Numbered from the stretch's first letter, positions 35,101 through 46,195 are shown. The stretch: 64,000 nt of DNA from Triglochin maritima (GCA_963682175.1 OY821788.1:12666001-12730000); one strand, 5' to 3'. Program-made: numbers and translations. The notes: generated by a model from the sequence alone, not told the origin.

Positions 35101-36768
35101 AATTTAAAAGTTACCTGAAATAGTAATAAGGACTGCCACTGCAATCATCTTATTAAACCAAGGTGCATCATTTGCGAGTTTTGTTGGGTAAGTCTAGGTA
35201 GAGTTATTAGGTATGGGATATTGAGTGGATACTGTGGATTGATTTCCAGAAACCCAATACAGCAAGTATTTAGGCATGTGAGATGTTGATATTAATTAAG
35301 TTATACAGTACGAAATAACTTCATCATAAGCTATGTACACACATGCCATTCAAAAATACTACATAGAATAATATACTTAGGAAGAAATGATGTTTTACCT
35401 TCGCTTTAGCATGAGATTGCTCGTAAGCAATAACTTGAACCCCGCTATGTTCTCCACAGCAAGGTTATTAAAGAACGCAACAAGCCCGGTAGCAAGGCCA
35501 ATGAGAAGTGCAAGAGTCCACTTAAGAACAACATACTGAAAGATCTGCACCTTCTTCCTCGATCTCCAATCCTGGTTGAACAGATCGTTCTCCACAATCC
35601 TGCAAAATACCACGAAGCCCAACACAGAGAAGAAAAAAATCCCTTCAGTGCCAAGTAAAAAATAATGAAGTGCTAGGGATCGATATCCAGATCAAGGAAT
35701 TAGGCATCCAAACCAAAATTCCTCGGATCCACAAGACCCAGTTCCTCTTTCTAGCAGCGTATGATTTCTGTGTTTTTCATGTTACTTTAGAACGTTGTAA
35801 GAAGTAGCCTAAAATTGGTGATTTTTTTAATACTATTACCCCAGTTGTTGCTAATCAGAATTATCTGCTTTTCTATGATCTAATCTAGATAAAACCAAGA
35901 AAGACCATTTTCCTTATACAATAAATTGAGCTTTGGGCTGATCTTAAATTTCCCTGAAAGGGTTCACAGTGAGATCAATTTATTCAAATCATAACTCCTG
36001 AAGCTTAAATAAATTGAATAAATTGATCCAATGTATACTCCCAGATTTCCAAATAAATTCAAATGACAACAGGGAACTGAAAAGGTAATACCAAACGTGC
36101 CACAAAGTCAAGCTTTTGGGTGATCTTTTTTTCCCAAAAGGGATCAAACCCTCAGCGAGATCGGTTCATTCAAATGCTACTCCCCAATCTTAGGACCAAA
36201 ATAAATACGAAAAATAATCTCGTAAGGTATCGTTCGGAAACACCACCAATATCAAGATCAGATTCAATGAAATCTATGATTCATAAGAAATTTAACTTCT
36301 GAGAATTCCAAAAGTTCGATTTTGTTCTTGAATCAGCAATCCAATTCTTAAGAATGAAATTGCGTCTTCGGGTCCATTTGGAATCACATTCTTATGATCA
36401 AACTTTGATTTTTCATATTTACAATTGACATCTAGACATAAAACAATCTTCACACTATGGGATCAAATTTCAGAAAAAATTAATTATCAAAAAGCTATTC
36501 CAGAAACACTTCGAATACATTTCGCCAGATTCAAAAAATTATTCTCGCAGAAATCCAAACAGCAACAACAACAAACGAAACTGAAACACAGCGAAAAAGC
36601 AACACGATCCCCATATTACTCGTAATCGAGGCTCTCGATGGGGCTAACGTTGGCACCAATTATGGCAATCTGGGAGGTGGTGTTCATGGCCCTCCTCCTC
36701 AGAAGCAGAGGTTCCCTCATCTCCTCCTCCATCCTCTCGACGTCTTCGTCTTCCTCCCTCGGCTCCAT
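29172..36768 (-). CDS. CLC-C: Chloride channel/transporter of the vacuolar CLC-c type
   Basis: Seven coding exons with GT-AG introns: 36620-36768, 35399-35599, 34633-34810, 32863-33125, 31924-32193, 30150-31278 and 29172-29261. They total 2280 nt (759 residues); Arabidopsis CLC-c is of similar length. The start MEPREEDEDV is followed by an acidic dileucine-like EPLLLRRR and NTTSQIAIIGAN, a CLC-c hallmark. CLC signatures are GSGIPEVKAYLNG (Ser at about 150, the chloride-type selectivity residue where nitrate-type CLC-a has Pro), GKEGPMVHTG (gating Glu at about 193), VGGVLFALEEAASW (proton-pathway Glu at about 260) and GLFIPVILAGASYGR. Two CBS domains fill the C-terminus, and the last exon reads RPPIVGILTRHDFMPEH. 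The protein would exchange chloride across the tonoplast, with roles known for CLC-c in stomata and salt tolerance. All frames join without stops, so it looks functional. Introns carry a MITE (intron 3) and an opposite-strand frame (intron 6). Confidence 0.96.
29478..29846 (+). CDS. Unrecognised 122-residue open frame inside CLC-c intron 6
   Basis: The open frame MKECLGCFPF...DNSGMGKK lies on the strand opposite to CLC-c, wholly within its last intron (29262-30149). Composition is polar and lysine-rich in the second half, without membrane segments or a motif I recognise. Coding-like sequence (RSYEAYYQNDANETHLV) also precedes it at about 29380-29460, before a stop. That would fit a captured or retrocopied exon rather than a free-standing gene. 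No function is proposed. Confidence 0.25.
   Translation: MKECLGCFPFTVDVNVLRDAAKCALWKLLYNTKTISLFHPELRLKTNDVTYEGNGTYVKRKHHYGSIFWSQFGKVNGKDNKDQQSETRRHCSPFNVLAKSVNNHKKNESSIKLLDNSGMGKK
33230..33961. mobile_element. Fold-back MITE (Mutator-like) in CLC-c intron 3
   Basis: Two arms of about 330 bases (33230-33560 and 33632-33961) are near-perfect inverted copies around a short loop. The ends read GGAAATTTTTTC and, inverted, GGAATTTTTTTTC. The outer halves of the arms hold repeated AAAACGACATC / GATGTCGTTTTT blocks. The inner halves are GC-rich (CACCTCGCCGGTGAGGTGG, 33519-33537). The outer halves match the terminal repeat of the MULE at 38642-40568. No clean target duplication: the flanking 9-mers agree at only 5 positions. 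It is not coding; open frames in it are accidental. Confidence 0.88.
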
Positions 36769-36895
36769 CACATAAAACTACGGGATTGTCGATTCTCCCG
36801 CAGAGCAATTGGAGTTACAGAAATATAGGGAGGGACGGGATTGGGGTGGAAGAAGTCACATGTGGTTGGTTGGTCTTTGTGCTTTTAGTCGAGGG

Positions 36896-37105
36896 TGTTT
36901 TGATTTTGATTTTGATTTTGATTTTGATTGATTGATTATTGGAGGGGTGGGAACATTAACAAGGTCTTTGTGCTTTTATTCGAGGGTGTTTTGATTTTGA
37001 TTGTGATTTTGATTTTGATTTTGATTGGTTTTGATTTTGATTGTGATTTTGATTTTGATTTTGATTGGTTTTGATTTTGATTTTGATTTTGATTTTGATT
37101 GGTTG
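36896..37105. repeat. TTTTGA hexanucleotide array upstream of CLC-c
   Basis: Two blocks of (TTTTGA)n with interspersed TTGTGA and TTGG variants (36898-36926 and 36988-37105). Each is preceded by a near-identical stretch GGTCTTTGTGCTTTTA(G/T)TCGAGGG at 36871 and 36962, so the unit has also been segmentally duplicated. The array lies about 130-340 bases before the CLC-c start codon, in its 5' untranslated region or proximal promoter. Confidence 0.85.
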
Positions 37106-37290
37106 GCAACGCCCGTGGAGAGAGAATGGAAAGGTTGGCATTTTCCACACTTATTTTTTAAGTAACGTTAATGCTCAGACATTGAAGTCAACATTGGACT
37201 CAACCCGGGCAACCCCATACCTTTTAGTGGACTTGGACTAAACGATAAAAAAAACCTGTCTGCTGGTGGTTGTTATTGAAAGTGCAAATG

Positions 37291-37475
37291 ATTTTAATTT
37301 TATCTTTATGATCCAGGATTTCCCGACACCGGCCTCCACTTGCGTTAGGCAGGTTGCAATTATAACCTGGAAGTGGTCCACATCGTTTTTACCAGAACGT
37401 TTGACATGTGGAACGAGATTTGAACTTGCGTCTTCATTCACTCAACCATAACCACTCCACTACATCCCGGGGGAC
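37291..37475 (-). mobile_element. tRNA-derived SINE
   Basis: 185 bases on the minus strand. Near the 5' end is a perfect RNA polymerase III A box (TAGTGGAGTGG, 37452-37462) and, about 30 bases on, a B box (GTTCAAATC, 37413-37421). The 3' end is A/T-rich (AAAGATAAAATTAAAAT). It is flanked by a perfect 15-bp target duplication TTGAAAGTGCAAATG (37276-37290 and 37476-37490), the hallmark of LINE-driven retroposition. There is no coding function. Confidence 0.88.
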
Positions 37476-37490
37476 TTGAAAGTGCAAATG

Positions 37491-38160
37491 TTGTTAATAT
37501 ATCTACACACCGGTCACACCCCACTATTGGACCTATGGTTCGGAAGTTAAGAAACGTGGAATGCGGATGTGATGTGGTAAGTCATCACATCCTGCATATG
37601 CGGTATGCGAGGTATATGTCAGGAATTACGTGGATTGGGGATTTAAATATTAAGATATATATTGAAAAACTAATATATCATATGAAAGTAGACACGTCAA
37701 TTGTGTCGTGTACGTGTAAGTGTCGGGTATGGTGTGATATTAGCAGATTCTGGGTATACATGAACACGACAGTATAAGGGTCCAGGTATATATGACACGA
37801 AAACTAACCAAGAATATTGAATTTAAAAAAATCAATATTTACTAAATAATTTTCACTAGAGCATACTAACATAGTTAAAAAACAGCTCCCAAATGGATGG
37901 GTTGAGGTGTGAAGGATAGTGTTAGCTTTATAGATTGGAATGAATGGTGAGAAACAAAACCAGGTCACGTGGGACTAAATTTTTAGAGCATTGGACACCG
38001 AAAAATGATCTATTAATAAATTTGAACATCCAAAATATACAAAAAATAAATTTGGCTTTGTGGCGATGCTTTGGTTTGAAGTCTTTGACTTTAGTTTTGG
38101 ACGTCTTGTTATTAATGTGCTATCGTGTATAAATGTGTTTATTGTGTGCTATCATGTATC
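37491..38160. other. Intergenic, nothing recognised
   Basis: AT-rich sequence with only short accidental frames. No repeat ends or gene motifs were seen. Confidence 0.4.
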
Positions 38161-38164
38161 CAAG

Positions 38165-38371
38165 TACACAAAACCTTATTGTGTATATTATTGGGTTATC
38201 AATGAAAGTGATAAAATATTTCTTTTTATCCTTAGTTAACATGTCATTGAATTCACAAGTATCAGTGTGTACTAAATCTAAAATACTAGTATTTCTAGTC
38301 ACAGAATGAAACGGTCTTTTCAGTTGTTTAGCTTGTACATACACTTGACATTTTTTTATTCTCAATAGCAT
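38165..38371 (-). pseudogene. Copia integrase N-terminal fragment
   Basis: A minus-strand frame reads CQVYVQAKQLKRPFHSVTRN, TSILDLVHTDTCEF and KKYFITFIDN. This is the end of the pre-integrase zinc site, the first catalytic Asp (HTD) and the KYFITFID strand of a copia integrase. It ends abruptly and has no LTR nearby. Confidence 0.7.
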
Positions 38372-38641
38372 ACTGGCATTGGTAGTGCCGTTTTAGCAGA
38401 AGACAGACTTTTGTCCAGTTCACTGGCTGAATTTTTGTTTTCATGTTTTCAACTAAACAAAGATGTTTGGTTTTCATAATTTCAATGAAAGCAGGCAATT
38501 TCATAAAATAAAGCTTCTTCTTAAAGCCATAATCAACCCGAAATATTGTTTCCCCTACATGGGTTAACTTAAGATAAAATAAACAAGCCGAAATGAACGT
38601 ACTAAATATTCTCTTTACATGTCTTCATGTTGTGACATAAC

Positions 38642-40133
38642 TTACGACATCGCCCACATTGTATTACTCAACCACTTTGTTCGTCCATGTTGTTTCAGAT
38701 TCTTTTGATTTTCGGTCGTCCACTTCGTCGCACGACAGAAGGCGCTATTAATGCTATAAGTCCTTCTTCTTGCCAAAACCTTTCGTCTAGTATTGGAAAG
38801 AAAATCGGTGCATGAGGCTGCTGGTATGCTTGGGTGTTTAGGAATTCTGAGACGATTCATGAAGTATGAATGTTCGCGTGACAGTTGCTGCATATGACTA
38901 ACACATGTGAGCATGGAATGCGATGTGCATCTATGAACCCGCAGGAGCATATTGGGCATGTCTCCATCAAAATAACTTGATACCTACGAGATTGGTTACT
39001 TTCCGCATTGAAAATGTTATGACTATATCGTGTCACACAAAGCTGTGCAGCCAACTGTCGTTGGTTTGTGACTTCATCGTTGACCATTTTAGGATAGGCT
39101 AATATCATAGTCTCACCTTCATCTCTTCTACTGACGAAATATTTATTCAGTCGCAAGTAAGTCATCATGATGAGAGGACAAAGTGGTAAGCTACGTACAC
39201 GTTTTAACACATTGTTAAAGCTTTCTGACAAGTTTGTGGTCATTATACCAAAACGACGGCCAAAATCATGACTTAATGCCCAATACAAAAATGACATCTT
39301 GTTCTTTAATCTACTTGAACCCATGAGGGTGATTAACCTCGATATCCTTCATATGATCTTCAATTGTTTTTTTATCAGGAGCGACACTGGCCTGTCAAAA
39401 TTTATGTTGCAATTCCACATTTCTGCATCGGACACTTCTTGACATATTTGCACTCATGTGTCTCACACAAAACCTCTGAATGTGACCTCGTTGTAGGGAA
39501 AAATGTCTTCACAATATTGGTAAGACCTGGAAACCGGTCACTAATAATACACATTTCATCTCGTGTGCATACTCTACTGGACAAAATACTTAAGAATCAC
39601 TGTCATGAGCTCCCAGATTCTTTTTCAACAACTGCAAAAACCAAAGGAAACAAACCGAAGTTCGCGCCAGTACCCATAGCAACCAAAATAATACCCTCAA
39701 ATTTGCCGAACAAATGAGTTCCGTCAATACTAAGCACAGGTCTGCAAAACTGGAAACCTTCAATTGACGGCGCGAATGACCAAAAAATTCTTTGAAACTG
39801 CTCAATGTTTTGGTTTATCCTCTTCGTTTGAATCTCATCAACTCCGTATACTTTTCCCAGTGCTTTCTTTCGAGCGTACCAAGCTTTATTGTACTTGACG
39901 TATATGAAATAATGAGTCTTCACTATAGCTTGAATTTTTGCAGGAGTGACAATGATGTTTGTTCGAATGGTGGCAAGGATCATATTAGAAATTAAACTTG
40001 CATCACATTGCACATGGTCTTGCAAAAGGCTCTCATTACTGCAATTGTGTTCAGACCTGTACCTCTTCACTTGAAAACATTCGTTACTTCGACTATAAGA
40101 GGCATGCATCCTCCATTCGCACTCTTTCTTCAA
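38642..40133 (-). pseudogene. MuDR-type Mutator transposase, degenerate
   Basis: The MuDR N-terminal part comes first (ECEWRMHASYSRSNECFQVKRY, then HNCSNESLL), then the MULE catalytic core: PVLSIDGTHLFGKFEG (first Asp), GTGANFGLFPLVFAVVE, and EMCIISDRFPGL (second Asp). After a stop-containing gap follow TTNLSESFNNVLKRVR and a SWIM zinc finger CPICSCGFIDAHRIPCSHVL. The frame is broken into at least three pieces (39603-40133, 39402-39584, 38857-39324). The transposase would act on the terminal repeat at 40272-40568. The opposite terminal repeat is missing, so the copy is 3' truncated as well as mutated. Confidence 0.88.
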
Positions 40134-40271
40134 ACAACAAGATGTAAATACTTGAAAAATATTTTGAAAACCAACCTGAAGTTTGCTTGTGGTCGGGTAG
40201 AGGGAGTAATGGGGAGTGATGAGTTATTTGGAGGTGGGATGAGGAATATGGTGGCTGGTTGTCCCATTTAT

Positions 40272-40568
40272 GCCCTAGGTAAAAATGACATCTCGGATGT
40301 TGTTTTTCCTTGAATGAAAACGGCATTAGTGTTGCCATTTTTTTCTTGAATCCGTCCAGAAATCCATGTCCAGGATCTGTGTCTAGGTAAAAACGACATC
40401 ATTGATGTCGTTTTTAGTAAGGACAAAAATGGCATTACACGTGCCGTTTTTCTATAATGAAAACGATATTATAGTTTCCGTTTTCAATAACCATGGTTTG
40501 CCAAATAAGTTTTGCTCCATTATATTCTTTCAATTTTCTTTTTTTAACCATTATTTCAAAAAAAATCC
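40272..40568. repeat. Terminal repeat of the MuDR-type MULE
   Basis: Starts near TAGGTAAAAATGACATC and ends CAAAAAAAATCC. It carries three or four (A)AAACG(A/G)CAT...(A)TG(C/T)CGTTTTT mini-palindromes. The order and ending match the right arm of the MITE in CLC-c (33772-33961), including TTTGCCAAATAAGTTTT and TTTCAATTTTCTTTTTTTAAC. It stands about 140 bases before the transposase start. Confidence 0.8.
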
Positions 40569-40850
40569 TTTGGTTTATTTGGATTTATATAAATGGATTT
40601 TTTTACGCAAATGCCAATTAAAATTTAAAACTTATGTTCAAGAATGTGGTTCATATGCACCCGCATATGTGGCCATGTGGTCCAAACTGTAGGCCAACTT
40701 TTTTAATGTTGTACCTTGGGAATACGATGCAGTTGAGGACTGCATTGGCCCTGCATCAGCATTCCCAGCAAAATATACATGCATTCCTAAACAGAGAGTG
40801 GACCTAAACATTTTCATAACTCACCCAAATTTGAAGCAACTATAGGATCC
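40569..40850. other. Intergenic, nothing recognised
   Basis: No gene or repeat end identified. Confidence 0.3.
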
Positions 40851-42348
40851 TGAGTACGTCTTAGTTTTAATCGATTTTAACCTTAATCAAACTCTACTTG
40901 CTTAACAATTAAGGATGCAGCAGAATTTAAAACAAAAAAACAAGCGAAGTAAACTAGGCAAACCACAATGATGACACCAGAATTTTTATAGAGGTTCGGC
41001 CTCCTGCATACTTCCTCTTTTGCAAGCTCCACTCGATCTCCCTCGAGCTCCACTCACGTCTTCACTATCAACATTGTTCCGGGTCGAGATTAAGCATTTA
41101 CACCACAAGCACCACGAACAACCTTGCTAGCTTGATTTTCTCCTCTCACAATCCGAGAGAAACACTTCAGGCTTTCACCAAAGTCCTTGCTTCATTACAA
41201 TAGTATGTTTGAGTGGATCACTCACTCTCTAACTTGAGCACACTTAGCTTAGGATATGGAATTGATCTAAGATGTGGAAGTGTAATTTGAAGAATAGGAT
41301 TTGGGGAATGGGAGACTTGGATCTTTCTCTTAAGTGAATGTGACAATAGGAATTGGAAGAGTTGTCTAATTGTGTCAAGGGAACACCTATTTATAAGCTC
41401 CTAAAGAGTTATAGCATTGGGGCAAGTTTAGAAGGTGTTTGTGTAAGATACACAAAATAGAAACATGCAAGTCACAATTCAGAACAAATTCGGTCGACCG
41501 AATCGGGAAGCACGGTGACCGGTAGGCAAATTGGAACAAGGTTCGGTCGACCAATAAGGGAACGGTCGAACGGATAATGCTATAACTTAGGTTCACTTAA
41601 GTTAACGATCGAACACCGAGATAGGTTCGGTGGACCAAAAACTTCCAGACTCTACGGGGTTGACAAAAACGATCATATTCGGTTGACCGAAACAAGGTCC
41701 ACGGTCGACCGGAAACTTCCAGGCAGTTTAGGTTTGTCGAGACATTTAGGTTCGGTCAACCGAAACAAGGTCCAAGGTCGACCGGTAGGCATTTGTATTT
41801 TTGGGGGTTTGGGTGAAAATGAAAATATGATCGTTGGTATAATACGACAAGTCTAACGGTCAGAAAATTATGCTTATACGGTCGACCGAAAAGGTCGAAA
41901 CGATCGGGTGGTAAAATACACTATTTGTTTAAGGGAACAAATGGTCGACCGAAGGTCTGAAACGGTCGACCGAAATGGTTCTGGCAGTTCAAGATTGGTT
42001 TAAGTGTTTTCTGGTTCTAGTTTGGGAGATCTATTAAAGTCCAATTGATGTGAGATTTTGTGTGTGACTTCTATAGGGAATCTAGTGTGTATTCGAGTTG
42101 ATTTTGGCTCTAGTATGCTCAATTACACAATGATCCTAAGACTAAAAAAATCAAGATTACATGTCTTCAATATAGCTTTAATTACATGTCTTGACTTTAT
42201 TTCCCTCTTTCTTGAGTCTTGATCACCTGTAGAAGTTAACACAATACAATATATATGTTATGCATAGTGTGTGCTATTCTATATTGATTATAATTAAGAT
42301 TAGGTTGATTAAATCATCAAAACATATATTAAGACCAAAAAACCAATA
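40851..42348 (-). repeat. Solo LTR related to the gag-only element
   Basis: The plus strand begins TATAGGATCC (TGTAGGATC in the intact LTR) and ends AAGACCAAAAAACCAATA. It shares TTTTTATAGAGGTTCGGC, a TATA box (minus CTTATAAATAGG near 41388) and the AGATTAGGTTGATTAAATCATCAAAAC block with 9143-10646. There is a dense GGTCGACCG cluster at 41488-41985. There is no internal region, primer site or clear target duplication, so it is old. Confidence 0.85.
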
Positions 42349-43105
42349 ATAATTACAGTAATATTATTTGTCATGTCTAATCATATGTCCTTTCAAGAAT
42401 AAATCGATATATCCGAATTTGAATTCATATTTTAGAAGATATATCTAGTTATTGTGGTGCAATAATTGTTTTTGCTGGTGTCGATATATATGATAGGTTG
42501 GTGAACAATTTATATACGAGTCTTAGGGTTGCAACAATTTATATACCTATGAATATATTATGTGTTCACATATTATCCCGTGGAGAAAATGATTTATTTG
42601 GTTTGTCAAGTCATCAAGATAGATTTTTTGGGTATCTGATATATATCTGAGTATTCCAACGACGGGTGGTAACACGTGCGACTGATATTCAAGGATGCGC
42701 CAACACATTTTGCAATCAGACAAGGAGGTAGGTTGTGTGTCAAGTTGTGGACAGGGTTTTAGAGAGCAGGTTTTAACACAACTTGCAACCCGCCAATTTT
42801 TGGGGTTGGGCCCAGGTTGGCTCCAAACCATCCCATTTACACCCATAGTCGTGGATCTAACTGACCTTTTCTTTTTTAATTTACTTGAGTGGTGTCAGTT
42901 AATAAATTTACTTGAGTGGTCTGCTTACGATCTAGGAAACCACAAGTTGTTCCCAAGGTGAGGCTCATGATTCTAGATCGTCCAATTAGTAAAAAAACCA
43001 ATTGAGATATACAATGTGTTAAGGTTTTAATTTTTCTATAGGGTTAATTACATGTTAACCCCTGAACAATGGGCCTAAATTACTTAACCCTCGTTAACTT
43101 TCAAA
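42349..43105. other. Intergenic; possible hAT MITE end
   Basis: No gene. Around 42835-42845 the minus strand reads CTATGGGTGTAAATGGG, which resembles the terminal sequence of the hAT MITE at 44066. No partner end or duplication was found. Confidence 0.3.
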
Positions 43106-43259
43106 GTTAATATATATGTATATATGTATATACATGTACACATCTATACACATGTATACATGTATATACATATACATGTACATATGTACATGTGTATACA
43201 CATATATATATGTACATGGTGTCTATATATATGTATGTATATATATACACATATATATA
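43106..43259. repeat. TA/CA/TG-rich microsatellite
   Basis: Irregular TATACATGTA-type simple sequence. The open frame across it is meaningless. Confidence 0.8.
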
Positions 43260-43463
43260 CAGAAATTCTCTAGTGAGCCCAGTGTTTAATTTTTCTAAAT
43301 TAAGTCTCACAATATCCACCATTCATTTCAAATTGTAAGGTAGATTAAGAGAAAAACGATTATGCTAATGAAAGGTAAGATTAATCGTAAATAAGATCCA
43401 ATTGTGAAATTGTAAGGGACTTAGACAAAATCAGATGAACTTTGGGCTTACTAGAGTTTGGTA
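43260..43463. mobile_element. Short MITE-like unit in a TA tract, copy 1
   Basis: The ends are imperfectly inverted: TTCTCTAGTGAGCCC at the left and GGGCTTACTAGAG at the right. The unit is bounded by alternating TA sequence on both sides. It is a direct relative of the next copy (shared TTTAATTTTTCTAAATTAAG and TTTCAAATTGTAAGG). Confidence 0.65.
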
Positions 43464-43488
43464 ATATATATATATATATACACACACA

Positions 43489-43685
43489 AGAATTCTCTAG
43501 TGAGCCGAGGGTTTAATTTTTCTAAATTAAGCCCTCACAATATCCACTACTTATTTCAAATTGTAAGGAAGATTAAAAAAAACGGTTATGCTAATGAATG
43601 GTGAGATTAACTGTAAATAAGAACCAATGGTAAGATTGTAGAGGGCTTAAATTAAATTTGTTTAGCTATGTGCTTACTAGAACTT

Positions 43686-43688
<3 letters not shown>
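43489..43688. mobile_element. Short MITE-like unit in a TA tract, copy 2
   Basis: Same orientation and length as copy 1, with substitutions. Bounded by TATATA-CACACA on the left and (TA)n on the right (43689-43723). Confidence 0.65.

Positions 43689-43723
<35 letters not shown>
43689..43723. repeat. (TA)n microsatellite
   Basis: Uninterrupted TA dinucleotides directly after MITE copy 2. Confidence 0.9.
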
Positions 43724-43731
<8 letters not shown>

Positions 43732-44065
43732 TAAGAAGCAAATCACGTGTTGCAAGGGAATATTTTCACGTATTATAGCATCCCTTTGGAGTTAGAGTTC
43801 TCGAATCAACTCTATCTTGACAGCATTTGGAAAAAGGGCACTCATACCTTGTAATTTGCTTGCCAATCTTTTTTTTTTAAAAGTTTTTCTTATGAAAATT
43901 CTAGTTTCGAACGTTTGTTCATCTATTATATACGACCATACAACCGATACCATACTTCATCGTACTTCAAGTCTGCAACAAACCATAAGGGCCACTCTAT
44001 AAAAAACCCATAAATTCCGACAAACTCGTGAAACAAGAGTTCATAATTAATTGATAATGCTCGAT

Positions 44066-44632
44066 ACGGCTGTAAATGGGTAATATTTTACCCGCAACCC
44101 GCCTCGCCCCGCCTAATGCGGGTAGCGGACAAAAAAATGTTACCCGCCAACCCGCTAACCCGCCACCCGCATAACCCGCCTAATAAGCGGGGCGGGTTGC
44201 GGTTGTCTTGCAACCCGCCCCGCATAACCCGCAACCCGCCTAATCAAATATATTATTAATTTTTTATATACCAAAATCATTTTAATGTTTCAATTTTACT
44301 CATAACCATTAACCCACCTTACCAAATCATTATTCAACACTAACCAAATGTCTAGTTTTTCACTCAACACACATCCAATTTCCCAACAAATACAATGAGT
44401 AATTACAATTTTTCAAGTTTTGATGTTCTTTTATTTTTCTTAGAAAAAATCAAAAAAAAATTAAAAAACCCGCCAAACCCGCATAACCCGCCCCGCCTCA
44501 CCTAGTCCAACCTTATGCGGGGTGGGTAGCGGTTTTTTTATTTTTGACCCGCCCCGCCCCGCATACCCTCTTAACTTATGCGGGGCGGGTAGCGGTGGAC
44601 CAAAAACCCGCCCCGTCCCGCTTACACCCCTA
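44066..44632. mobile_element. hAT-type MITE
   Basis: Terminal inverted repeats TACGGCTGTAAATGGG and (inverted) TAGGGGTGTAAGCGGG are flanked by a perfect 8-bp target duplication ATGCTCGA (44058-44065, 44633-44640), diagnostic of hAT. The inner arms are packed with ACCCGC / GCGGGT runs that can pair with each other. The centre (44240-44460) is AT-rich and non-coding. There is no transposase. Confidence 0.92.
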
Positions 44633-44819
44633 ATGCTCGACGTCGCTTGCATGTTTTATAAACTAAGATATCTTCGCGATTGGGGCTGAGAAAGCAATCT
44701 TACAGCCTTGCAGGTAGTTGCCAAAAAGGTCAACTTTAGCATTTTTAAGTTACTAGTAAGGACAAATAATTGAAGGAAGCAATTATTACACCATTATCTG
44801 AAAACTTTTCCAATTGAGA

Positions 44820-44823
<4 letters not shown>

Positions 44824-44870
<47 letters not shown>
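44824..44870. repeat. (TA)n microsatellite, left border of the gene-capturing element
   Basis: Uninterrupted TA tract ending at AGGGTGGTATTAG. Confidence 0.95.
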
Positions 44871-44875
<5 letters not shown>

Positions 44876-45509
44876 GGTATTAGAATGAGACCAGGTCTCA
44901 ATTTAATATAATGAGACCACAAGCATACACCATCAAGATCAAATCTAACGGTGAAAGATGAAAAGGATAATTTCGTAATCTCCCTGTCTCCTACTTCCTC
45001 CCCTCCTTCGTTCCTTCTTTCCTTCCCATCGTAACCCATCACGTCCAACTTCTTCCTCCCCTCCTTCGGTCCTTTCCAATCGCACCCAACCACGCGTGAT
45101 GCCTCCAACAACCTTCCAAAATATGTCGGAGTTGGCACGTCTCCTTCCGATCTCCGATCTCGTTGTCTTTTTTCCAAATCCAAATCCAATTTTCGTAATA
45201 TTCCTTTTACCACTTACAGATTATTACTCTTTCTCGCATTCCCTCCAATATGGACTCCAAATTCCATTTTTTCTAGGAAAATAAAAAACAGATTTGTTCT
45301 TTAATCGCAATTTAGCTCCGTTTTTGTTCCTTTCAAAGATTATTTTTATGCCTAAAAACGAGAAAGGTAGTTATATCCAACTTGTTACGGACTATAGTTC
45401 GGAAAAACCATTTTTAGATCTATAGATTTGTGAGATAATCGTCGCCACCTTCAAGTTTGTAGACTTGCATGATTCTACGAAAAATCATTTTTTTCTAATA
45501 CATATTTCC

Positions 45510-46195
45510 GTTATGTGTAGTGTTCAGATCCAGTTATACGTTCCGGAGAACTTGTGTAATAAAATGATACCGTTGTGTATTGAAATGAAATATTGATGTA
45601 TTAAACATATACTGTTGTGTATTAAACGCATATAGATGTGTATTCACTGGAAGTTTTATTTAAGAAAACGATACAGTTTTGTAGAATGCTCCATGTCATT
45701 TTTATCTCCAACCTCTCTCTTTCCTCTCTCTCTTTATTTCTTATATAAAAATATGTCATGCTATAGTAATTTAGTCATTATCATGTGTAGTGTTCAGATC
45801 TGGTTATACGTTCAAGAGGACTTGTGTAATAAAATGATACCATTGTGTATGGAAATGATATATTGGTGTATTAAACATGTATTGTTGTGTATTGAAATCA
45901 TATAGATGTGTATTCACTGGAAGTTTTATTTAAGAAAATGATGCAGTTTTGTAGAGTGCTCCATGTCATTTTTATCTCCGACATCTCTCTTTCCTCTTTC
46001 TCTCTTTCTTATATAAAAATATGCTTTGCTATAGTAATTTAGTCACTGTCAGGTGTAGTGTTCAGATCTGGTTATACGTTCTGGAGAACTTGTGTAATAA
46101 AATGATACTGTTGTGTATTGAAATGAGATATTGGTGTATTAAACATATATTGTTGTGTATTGAAATCACATAGATGTGTATTCACTGGAGGTTGA
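45510..46195 (+). repeat. Tandem repeat, about 269-bp unit, 2.5 copies
   Basis: Units start at GTGTAGTGTTCAGATC at 45515, 45785 and 46053 (spacing 270 and 268). Each holds several GTGTATT(A/G)AA(A/C) words and a pyrimidine block (CTCTCTTTCCTCTC). The third copy is cut short at about 46195. No coding function is seen. Confidence 0.88.

Noticed and set aside
36936..37150. Open frames with QN and KSK repeats
   Set aside because: Translation of the TTTTGA hexanucleotide array.
37410..37475. Possible tRNA gene
   Set aside because: A and B boxes are present, but the sequence lacks a tRNA cloverleaf and has a 15-bp duplication with a SINE body.
42680..42860. 99-residue frame with GMVWSQPGPNPKNW
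   Set aside because: Looks like the end of a hAT-type MITE translated; no homolog recognised.
43107..43322. 71-residue open frame of Y, I, T and V repeats
   Set aside because: Translation of a TA/CA/TG microsatellite.
45510..46195. CRISPR-like array
   Set aside because: Tandem units of 269 bases without spacers, in a plant genome.
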